Shown piece by piece: positions 57,656-64,000 of a stretch of 64,000 bases of DNA (positions within the stretch are counted from its first letter, which is position 1; every line of letters starts with the position of its first letter). The stretch lies in contig CAJTMB010000012.1 in NCBI GenBank assembly GCA_910577105.1, positions 17,182 to 81,181 of the forward strand, read 5' to 3'. Under the pieces are notes generated by a model. The model did not search any database. It was not told the origin of the DNA and was given only the letters and a program-made list of their open reading frames with translations. The DNA comes from an uncultured Lachnospiraceae bacterium. GTDB taxonomy: Bacteria > Bacillota > Clostridia > Lachnospirales > Lachnospiraceae. A program made the position numbers and the translations under genes.

Positions 57656-59458
57656 TTATACAGCCTTTGTCGCCTCCTTAAGCCATGCGGCTTCCCCTGA
57701 GGATAAATACGGGGAAACCTTTTCGTACACTTCTTTGTGGTAGGCGTTTAAATAATCCCGTGTCTCCTTTGTCAGAAGGGCCGCGTCAATGGCCTCCAAA
57801 TCAATGGGCACATAGGTCAGTGTTTCAAAATGCATGAACTGCCCGTCCCCGTTTTTTACATCATTTCTGGCAACCATCACATTTTCGATTCTGATGCCGT
57901 GGCTTTTCTCTATATACACGCCCGGTTCATTGGTGACATCCATTCCGTCCTCCAAAACCGCTTCTGCCATTCCCTCCGCATATTTCCAACGGATATTCTG
58001 GGGACCTTCATGCACGTTCAGGATATAACCCACGCCATGTCCTGTACCGCATTTGTAGTCCATCCCCATATTCCACAGCGGCGCCCGTGCCAGTATGTCA
58101 AGGTTGCGTCCCGTACAGCCGTACAGCCACTTTGCATGGGTCAGGTTTAACATACCGGCGGCTACGGCAGTGTAATGGCATTTGATTTCATCCGAAATGG
58201 GACCGAGTACTATGGTTCTGGTGACATCCGTTGTACCTCCCAGATATTGTCCGCCGGAATCTACCAGAAGCATTCCCTCGGGGGCAAGCGATTTGCAGTT
58301 GTCAGGCGTTGCCTCATAATGCATCATGGCAGCATTTTCCTTGTACCCTGAAATGGTAGGAAATGACAAATCGAGAAATCCCGGTATCTGTCTTCTTAAG
58401 CCTTCCAGATAATCCGCTGCTGTCACCTCGGTTATCTCCATGCTTCCGATATTTTTTTTGAGCCAGTATATAAATCTGGTAACGGCTACACTGTCCTGAA
58501 GGAAAATCTTCTCCATATTAGACAGTTCCACCGGATTTTTAACAGCCTTAAGGTGTTCTGTCGGATTTTTTCCTTCCACTAAGGCCGCCCCTTCTTTCAC
58601 CTTCTTATACAGACAATAGCTGCAATGCCTTTTATCAACCAGAACCTTTCTTTCTTTCCCGGTTTCCTTACTTAGGAAATCCGTAATATCCCCATAGGGA
58701 CGCAGGAGGATATCATTCTTTTCAAAATATTCTTTCACCTCATCCGTCAATGCGTTTTCCTGCACAAAGAAAACATTTTTGTCCTCAGAAATATAACCAT
58801 AGGATAACGCCACCGGATTACACTCCACATCACAGCCCCGGACATTGTAAAGCCACATCAAATCGTCAAGCTTTGTAAGCAGCAGGCTGTCAGCACCGCA
58901 TTTTTTTACTGCGCTTCTTACTGCCAGCGTTTTCTCCTTTACATCCGCGCCCGTAATATCTTCGGGCAGCGTCCAGATTTTTCCGCAGGGAAGCGCCGGT
59001 CTTTCTTTCCAGACCGCTTCCGCCAAATCCCTTTCATAAGCCAGCCGGATTCCTTTTGCCCCAAGTTCTTTTTCCAGAACCACTCCGCCGGATGCCGTTA
59101 CCACCCTGCCGTCAAAGCCAAGGACTTCCCCAGCCTTCATATGGGAAACCAGAAACTCCTGTAACGTCGGCACGCCTTCCTCCGCCATCCGGAACAAAGT
59201 AACGCCTGTTCCCTCCAGTTCCTTTGCCGCCTGGATAAAGTATCTTCCGTCAGTCCAGAGACCCGCCCCCTCCTGCCACACCAGTAATGTCCCGTTGGAG
59301 CCCGTAAAGCCGCTGAAATATTCCCTTACTTTAAAATAATCATCCACATATTCCGAATTGTGGAAATCGGCGGTTGGCATCATATAATAATCCATGCCCT
59401 GCCTTTTCATTTCCTCCCGCAGGGCTTTGAGCCTGCCGGTAATCGTTTTATTTTCCAT
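57656..59458 (-). CDS. pepP: Xaa-Pro aminopeptidase (M24B family)
   Basis: A 600 aa metallopeptidase that removes an N-terminal residue linked to proline. It has the three-domain long form: two creatinase-like N-terminal domains (about 1-300), then the pita-bread catalytic domain. Metal ligands are in LVDSGGQYLGGTTDVTRT, CGTGHGVGYILNVHEGPQ, NEPGVYIEKSHGIRIEN and a late HFETLT. The ATG at 59458 is preferred (GGAG 6 bases upstream) over three ATGs just before it, and overlaps the deoC end by 11 bases. Probably cotranscribed with deoC. Confidence 0.93.
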   Translation of the reverse strand: MENKTITGRLKALREEMKRQGMDYYMMPTADFHNSEYVDDYFKVREYFSGFTGSNGTLLVWQEGAGLWTDGRYFIQAAKELEGTGVTLFRMAEEGVPTLQEFLVSHMKAGEVLGFDGRVVTASGGVVLEKELGAKGIRLAYERDLAEAVWKERPALPCGKIWTLPEDITGADVKEKTLAVRSAVKKCGADSLLLTKLDDLMWLYNVRGCDVECNPVALSYGYISEDKNVFFVQENALTDEVKEYFEKNDILLRPYGDITDFLSKETGKERKVLVDKRHCSYCLYKKVKEGAALVEGKNPTEHLKAVKNPVELSNMEKIFLQDSVAVTRFIYWLKKNIGSMEITEVTAADYLEGLRRQIPGFLDLSFPTISGYKENAAMMHYEATPDNCKSLAPEGMLLVDSGGQYLGGTTDVTRTIVLGPISDEIKCHYTAVAAGMLNLTHAKWLYGCTGRNLDILARAPLWNMGMDYKCGTGHGVGYILNVHEGPQNIRWKYAEGMAEAVLEDGMDVTNEPGVYIEKSHGIRIENVMVARNDVKNGDGQFMHFETLTYVPIDLEAIDAALLTKETRDYLNAYHKEVYEKVSPYLSSGEAAWLKEATKAV

Positions 59459-60119
59459 ATTCATCTCCATTCCTGCCCTCACATGCTTCTGCTGTTTTTG
59501 ACATCCCTACCCTGTCGCAGCCGAGCCGTAAATACACCGCCAGTTCCTCCAACGTGCGTATACCGCCTGCCGCCTTGATTTTCACGCCAAAACCGATATG
59601 CTTTTTGAATAATGCCACATCCTCTTTTGTGGCGCCTCCCGTTCCGAAACCGGTGGAGGTTTTGATATAATCCGCTCCCGCCGCAGTAACAACACGGCAC
59701 ATCGCTATTTTTTCATCCTCTGTCAGATAACAGGCCTCCACGATTACTTTCAGGATACGGTCACGGCAAATCTGCTTCAGGGAAGCAATCTCTTCCCTCA
59801 CTTTTTCGTACAATCCATTCTTAACATCGCTGATATTGATGACCATGTCCACCTCGTCGCAGCCATCCGCAAGGGCCTGCCTGACCTCTTCCTCCTTTGC
59901 TTCCCGTGTGCTGTAACCAAGAGGAAAACCTACTACCGTACAAATGACAAGCCTGTCCCCATACGCCTCTTTTACTCTTTTGACATAGGCGGGCGGAATA
60001 CACACCGAAGCCGTGTGATACAAAACCGCCTCATCGCAAAGTTTCACGATATCCTCCCATGCCGCATACGCGTTCAACTGCGTGTGGTCCACATGGGTGA
60101 GCATTTCATTGATTGTCAT
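59448..60119 (-). CDS. deoC: deoxyribose-phosphate aldolase
   Basis: Cleaves 2-deoxyribose 5-phosphate to glyceraldehyde 3-phosphate and acetaldehyde in nucleoside salvage. The 223 aa barrel has VDHTQLNAYA at the start, VVGFPLGYSTREAK, the Schiff-base region LKVIVEACYLT and GADYIKTSTGFGTGGAT with the second lysine. The ATG at 60119 has GGGGG 6 bases upstream. An ATG two codons earlier touches that site. No other nucleoside genes are adjacent. Confidence 0.95.
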   Translation of the reverse strand: MTINEMLTHVDHTQLNAYAAWEDIVKLCDEAVLYHTASVCIPPAYVKRVKEAYGDRLVICTVVGFPLGYSTREAKEEEVRQALADGCDEVDMVINISDVKNGLYEKVREEIASLKQICRDRILKVIVEACYLTEDEKIAMCRVVTAAGADYIKTSTGFGTGGATKEDVALFKKHIGFGVKIKAAGGIRTLEELAVYLRLGCDRVGMSKTAEACEGRNGDEYGK

Positions 60120-60229
60120 AACCATCCCCCAATCTTTTTTTCATATAAACATATTATCTTTTATTTTAATACGAACAGCGAAAAAAAGCTATAAATTCAT
60201 GAAAAGTTTATTAACTGTTTCTTTTTTTC

Positions 60230-60259
60230 TTGCCACACTTTTACTGTCCATGATATGAT
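60230..60259 (+). promoter_or_regulatory. candidate promoter of the citrate synthase gene
   Basis: TTGCCA (60230-60235), an 18-base spacer and TATGAT (60254-60259). It leaves a 5' leader of about 58 bases with no evident structure. Confidence 0.45.
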
Positions 60260-60324
60260 AAATTTATATTGGGTCTTGAAAAGATATCCTTTACATAAAC
60301 TTATGACAGAAAGAGAGGTATTAC

Positions 60325-61689
60325 ATGGAGCACAATTTCTACTCGGATATTACACCTGAAATCATAAAACTGGCAAAACTTTCTGAAGAAAGCGGCATCA
60401 TAGAATCTGAACTATTTACCAAATATGAAGTAAAGCGCGGCCTGCGCGATTTAAACGGAAAAGGTGTACTTGCCGGTCTAACCCATATTTCCGATGTACG
60501 TGCAAAAGAGATTGTGGATGGCGTGGAAGTACCTGCCCATGGCCGCCTCTTCTACCGCGGGTATGATGTGCAGGATTTGGTAAACGGTTTCACAAGGGAA
60601 AACCGTTTTGGTTTTGAAGAGATTACCTATCTGCTGCTTTTCAGCAAACTGCCGGACAAACAGGAACTTGCCGGGTTTCAACAGCTCCTTGGAGGATACC
60701 GTACCCTGCCAACCAGCTTTGTGCGGGATATTATCATGAAAGCGCCCAGCAAAGATATGATGAATACCCTTGCCCGGAGCGTACTGACTTTATATTCCTA
60801 CGACGACAGGGCGGATGACACTTCCATTCCCAATGTGTTAAGGCAGTGTCTGCAGCTTATCAGCCTTTTTCCCATGCTTTCCATTTATGGTTACCAGGCA
60901 TACAGCCACTATCATGACGGGAACAGCCTTTTTATCCATCAGCCCATACTGGAACTGTCCACCGCCGAAAATATATTACATATCCTTCGCCCTGACAGTT
61001 CTTATACCCCGCTGGAAGCCAAGATACTGGATATTGCCCTTGTGCTTCATATGGAACACGGAGGAGGTAACAACTCATCTTTCACAACACATGTGGTAAC
61101 TTCTTCCCTGACTGACACTTATTCCACCATAGCTGCCGCAATAGGCTCTTTAAAGGGTCCCCGACACGGTGGGGCAAACATCAAAGTTGTCCAGATGTTT
61201 GAGGAAATGAAGAAAGTTGTAAAAGACTGGGAGGACGAGGAGGAGGTTTCCTGCTACCTGAAAAAACTTTTGCACAAGGAAGCCTTTGACCATGCAGGCT
61301 TAATCTACGGTGTGGGCCATGCCATTTATTCCAAATCCGACCCCCGTGCCGTTTCCTTTAAATCTTTTGTAGAAAAGCTTTCCGAGGAAAAAGGCCTGAA
61401 AAAGGAATTTGCCCTCTATTCCATGGTAGAACGTCTGGCGCCGCAGATAATTGCAGAGGAAAGACAGATGTATAAGGGTGTCAGCATCAATGTAGATTTC
61501 TACTCCGGCTTTGTATACCATATGCTGGGACTTCCCATGGAACTTTACACCCCCATCTTTGCCATTGCGCGTATTGTAGGATGGAGCGCACACCGTCTGG
61601 AAGAACTTGCCAATAACGGAAAAATCATTCGTCCCGCATACAAATCCGTCAGTGAGGATAAAGAATATATTTCCATAGAAAAACGATAA
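60325..61689 (+). CDS. gltA: citrate synthase (Si type)
   Basis: Condenses acetyl-CoA with oxaloacetate. A 454 aa protein of the classical citrate synthase fold. Catalytic residues are in HMEHGGGNNSS (His), GVGHAIYSKSDPR (His) and SINVDFYSGFVYHMLG (Asp), with KGPRHGGANIKV at the CoA region. An N-terminal extension of about 45 residues precedes the core, as in the clostridial group. AGAGAGG lies 7 bases before the ATG. A second, unrelated candidate citrate synthase is encoded at 19557-20963. 2-Methylcitrate synthase activity cannot be ruled out, but no propionate genes are nearby. Confidence 0.93.
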   Translation: MEHNFYSDITPEIIKLAKLSEESGIIESELFTKYEVKRGLRDLNGKGVLAGLTHISDVRAKEIVDGVEVPAHGRLFYRGYDVQDLVNGFTRENRFGFEEITYLLLFSKLPDKQELAGFQQLLGGYRTLPTSFVRDIIMKAPSKDMMNTLARSVLTLYSYDDRADDTSIPNVLRQCLQLISLFPMLSIYGYQAYSHYHDGNSLFIHQPILELSTAENILHILRPDSSYTPLEAKILDIALVLHMEHGGGNNSSFTTHVVTSSLTDTYSTIAAAIGSLKGPRHGGANIKVVQMFEEMKKVVKDWEDEEEVSCYLKKLLHKEAFDHAGLIYGVGHAIYSKSDPRAVSFKSFVEKLSEEKGLKKEFALYSMVERLAPQIIAEERQMYKGVSINVDFYSGFVYHMLGLPMELYTPIFAIARIVGWSAHRLEELANNGKIIRPAYKSVSEDKEYISIEKR

Positions 61690-61702
61690 TACACAGCAAA
61701 AC

Positions 61703-61738
61703 AAAACGGCTTTGGGGTCACACCCAAAGCCGTTTTTT
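61703..61738. terminator. bidirectional terminator between gltA and thrC
   Basis: A 14-bp stem AAAACGGCTTTGGG/CCCAAAGCCGTTTT with a 6-base loop has T-runs on both strands. It lies between the convergent gltA and thrC ends. Confidence 0.92.
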
Positions 61739-61744
61739 ATGAAG

Positions 61745-63235
61745 TTACATTTGAAGGAAGTTTTTCACAACCGCTTTCATTTCATCTTTATCACAAATTC
61801 GGTCATGGATGACAGGCGCTGTCCGAATCTCTTCAATGGCGGCCGGAACCGGCACATTTGCCAGCTTTGAAAGTTCATCCACCAAAGCAAAATCATCCAT
61901 TTTATCATACTTTGCGTCTATTGCATTCATAACGCTTCTGGTAAATTTAAACGGACTGGCTGTAGATGCAATCACTGTCTTCGCATCATCCTTTACCGCA
62001 TCCTTATACTTGCCGTATACGGCAGCCGCCACGGCAGTATGGGTATCTATCACATAACCACAGCTTTCATACATCTTTTTGATTGCCGCCGCTGTTTCCT
62101 CCTCATTTGCATAATTTCCGTAAAAATCTTCAAGCTGTGCCTGCATTTCTTCAGTAATTTCATATTTGCCGCATCCTGCAAGCAAATCCATTAATTCTTT
62201 GTTTTTAACAGCGTCATTTCCGGCTATCCGGTAAATCAGACGCTCCAAATTGCTGGATATCAGAATATCCATGGACGGGGAAGACGTCAAAACAAACTCC
62301 CTGTTCCTGTCATAAGCTCCCGTGGCAAAGAAATCATACAACACCTTATTGTCATTAGATGCGCAGATTAACTTTCCAATGGGCAGCCCCATGTTTTTGG
62401 CATAAAACGCCGCAAGAATATTTCCGAAATTTCCGGTGGGAACCACCACGTTTATTTTTTCCCCTTCAGCAATCCTGCCCTTGGCAAACAAAGCAGCATA
62501 TGCATACACATAGTATACAATCTGGGGAACCAGGCGGCCGATGTTGATGGAGTTGGCAGAAGAAAACTGGAAACCTGCCTCATCCATTTCCTTCGCAAGT
62601 TCTTTGTCACCGAACAGTTTTTTTACACCCGTCTGGGCATCATCAAAATTACCTGTAATACCCACTACATATGTATTGTCCCCTTTTTGGGTCACCATCT
62701 GTTTCTCCTGAATGGGGCTTACGCCGTTTTTGGGATAAAACACGATAATTCTGGTGCCTTTTACCCCTGCAAATCCTGCAAGCGCCGCTTTTCCCGTATC
62801 CCCGCTGGTTGCAGTAAGAATCACAATCTCATTTTTTACCTGATTTTTCTTGGCTGCGGTGGTAAGAAGATGCGGCAGAATGGATAACGCCATATCCTTA
62901 AAGGCAATCGTCGCTCCATGAAACAATTCCAGATAATAAGCGCCACCTGCTTCTGTGAGCGGTGCTATCGCCTCGTCGTCAAACTTATCGTCATAAGCAT
63001 TGCGGATACAAGCTTTTAATTCTTCCTCGGTAAAATCAGTGAGAAAAAGCTTCATTACTTCATAAGCCACTTCCTGATAACTCATCCGGGAAAGCTGTGC
63101 AACAGTTTTATCCAAAACAGGGATGCAGTCCGGCACAAACAGACCGCCGTCATCCGACAATCCTTTTAATATAGCCTCGGAAGCCGTTACCGGCTCTTTA
63201 TTGCCTCTTGTACTTTTATATAACACTTCTTTCAT
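61745..63235 (-). CDS. thrC: threonine synthase
   Basis: A PLP enzyme converting O-phosphohomoserine to threonine. The 496 aa length and N-terminus MKEVLYKSTRGNKEPVTAS fit the long bacterial ThrC class. The PLP lysine is in ELFHGATIAFKDMAL (about residue 105), and the phosphate-binding loop is VVPTGNFGN. Ser/Thr residues in TATSGDTGKAA are conserved. The ATG at 63235 has AGGAG 5 bases upstream; the ORF continuing to 63268 has no site. Own promoter upstream; no T-box or other attenuator is visible. Confidence 0.95.
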   Translation of the reverse strand: MKEVLYKSTRGNKEPVTASEAILKGLSDDGGLFVPDCIPVLDKTVAQLSRMSYQEVAYEVMKLFLTDFTEEELKACIRNAYDDKFDDEAIAPLTEAGGAYYLELFHGATIAFKDMALSILPHLLTTAAKKNQVKNEIVILTATSGDTGKAALAGFAGVKGTRIIVFYPKNGVSPIQEKQMVTQKGDNTYVVGITGNFDDAQTGVKKLFGDKELAKEMDEAGFQFSSANSINIGRLVPQIVYYVYAYAALFAKGRIAEGEKINVVVPTGNFGNILAAFYAKNMGLPIGKLICASNDNKVLYDFFATGAYDRNREFVLTSSPSMDILISSNLERLIYRIAGNDAVKNKELMDLLAGCGKYEITEEMQAQLEDFYGNYANEEETAAAIKKMYESCGYVIDTHTAVAAAVYGKYKDAVKDDAKTVIASTASPFKFTRSVMNAIDAKYDKMDDFALVDELSKLANVPVPAAIEEIRTAPVIHDRICDKDEMKAVVKNFLQM

Positions 63236-63284
63236 CGTAACTCCTATCCGTGCCGCAAAATCCTGCACTCATTTTCTTCCGAAT

Positions 63285-63313
63285 AGTATAGCATAACCCT
63301 TTTTATTTCGCAA
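63285..63313 (-). promoter_or_regulatory. promoter of thrC
   Basis: Minus-strand TTGCGA (63313-63308), 17 bases, then TATACT (63290-63285), 50 bases upstream of the start codon and just past the SleB-like stop. Confidence 0.6.
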
Positions 63314-63317
63314 TGTT

Positions 63318-63941
63318 TCACTGTGTAAAAAATTCATGTCCGCCGTGGGAAAACAAAAAGGTCAGATGTTCATCGAACCATTTCATCTTCTTGGAATCTG
63401 CCCGTTTCCTTGCCGCAAAATATAATGCCCCTTCTGAAATGTCTTCCCCGCACAAAACCCTGTCCACCGCTTCAATGGTCTTTTCACTGACAACAATCCT
63501 GTCGTATCTGCCGCTGTATGCCGGTGAAAACTGTGCCGTTCCGTTTTCCCTCTGGAAAACCACATCTTTCACCGTATCGGGAAACGCCTCGTGTTCGACA
63601 CGGTTTAACACCACACTGGCTACCAGCATCCTTCCCTCAATGTCCTCTCCGCCCGCTTCTGCCTCCACAATGCGCAGCAGCACTTCATAATCCTCTTCCG
63701 ATAAATCATAAAGGTTTTCTCTCTCTACCACTTCATAATTGATAATCCGCTGCCCCGAAGAAACCGCTTCTGCAAGGTTTAAATAGCTTGTCTCTTCTTC
63801 CGGCATCAGGGCCTGTTCCAAGTCCAGCTGAAATGCCGGAGTCGCCATAATGTGGTTTACTTTCAGTCCGGTAAGGTTCCACACTGCAAAAATTATTATC
63901 ATATTAATAAGCACCAGCGCTGCCAAATACCTTTTATACAT
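63318..63941 (-). CDS. SleB/CwlJ-like cell wall hydrolase
   Basis: A 207 aa protein with an N-terminal signal anchor (LAALVLINMIIIFAVW, residues 7-22), a linker, then a Hydrolase_2 (SleB-like) domain from about 80: LLRIVEAEAGGEDIEGRMLVA with the catalytic Glu, VASVVLNRV and GALYFAARK. Domains of this type are lytic enzymes of spore cortex or vegetative wall. It lacks the peptidoglycan-binding domain of true SleB. GAGG lies 8 bases before the ATG. The remaining bases 3' of it to the window edge (63942-64000) show no convincing promoter. Confidence 0.9.
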   Translation of the reverse strand: MYKRYLAALVLINMIIIFAVWNLTGLKVNHIMATPAFQLDLEQALMPEEETSYLNLAEAVSSGQRIINYEVVERENLYDLSEEDYEVLLRIVEAEAGGEDIEGRMLVASVVLNRVEHEAFPDTVKDVVFQRENGTAQFSPAYSGRYDRIVVSEKTIEAVDRVLCGEDISEGALYFAARKRADSKKMKWFDEHLTFLFSHGGHEFFTQ

Positions 63942-64000
63942 TGCCTTGTCCTCGTATAATAAGTGTATAGCCAGTAGAAATGATGGTTATGCACTTATTC

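Overview
The window looks like a chromosomal segment of a spore-forming Firmicute of class Clostridia, most likely family Lachnospiraceae. Support comes from mid-range GC, a complete pyruvate:ferredoxin oxidoreductase operon, formate-tetrahydrofolate ligase, a Rex regulator, a class B sortase with an SPKTG sorting signal, BspA-type leucine-rich surface proteins, a T-box leader and sporulation-type proteins (SpoIID, TepA, SleB-like, FtsK/SpoIIIE). The genus cannot be fixed from sequence reading alone. Most genes lie on the minus strand.

Layout, left to right. 1-4.6 kb: the first codons of folD, then fhs and ftsK. 4.6-11 kb: aspS, tepA, a polytopic membrane protein, metY and yebC. 11-15.5 kb: a rex-hypothetical-nnr-alr-mazF operon read from a consensus promoter whose -35 box abuts that of a divergent ABC-F gene (15.6-17.5 kb). 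17.6-21 kb: icd, a GntR/FCD regulator and a DRE-TIM (homo)citrate-type synthase form one operon, with a palindromic operator over its promoter. 21.0-21.3 kb: a structured repeat element (copy A). 21.3-30.8 kb: a surface locus with a subtilase, two large leucine-rich proteins and a class B sortase. 30.9-32.1 kb: a cassette of three small genes led by a very cysteine-rich protein with a SigK-like promoter. 32.1-34.5 kb: leuS. 34.6-37.8 kb: an AT-richer accessory island, a MerR-controlled ABC exporter with its domains on three polypeptides. 37.8-42.4 kb: a divergent EF-G, copy B of the structured element, then aroF and tyrA. 42.4-49.5 kb: a vanZ remnant, a PilZ protein, and queA, apeA, pheT and pheS behind a phenylalanine T-box. 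49.4-55.8 kb: yihY, a SpoIID-like gene, a probable 6S RNA and porCDAB. 55.8-64 kb: pckA, pepP, deoC, a Si-type citrate synthase, thrC and a SleB-like hydrolase.

Functionally the window is rich in central carbon metabolism around pyruvate, PEP and citrate (porCDAB, pckA, gltA, the DRE-TIM synthase, icd), with a local NADH sensor (Rex). Other genes cover one-carbon metabolism, aromatic and threonine biosynthesis and three aminoacyl-tRNA synthetases. The most unusual items are two copies of a long-armed structured element with compensatory base changes, two candidate citrate synthases of different families, an antitoxin-less mazF, a SrtB/SPKTG surface locus, and the split ABC exporter.
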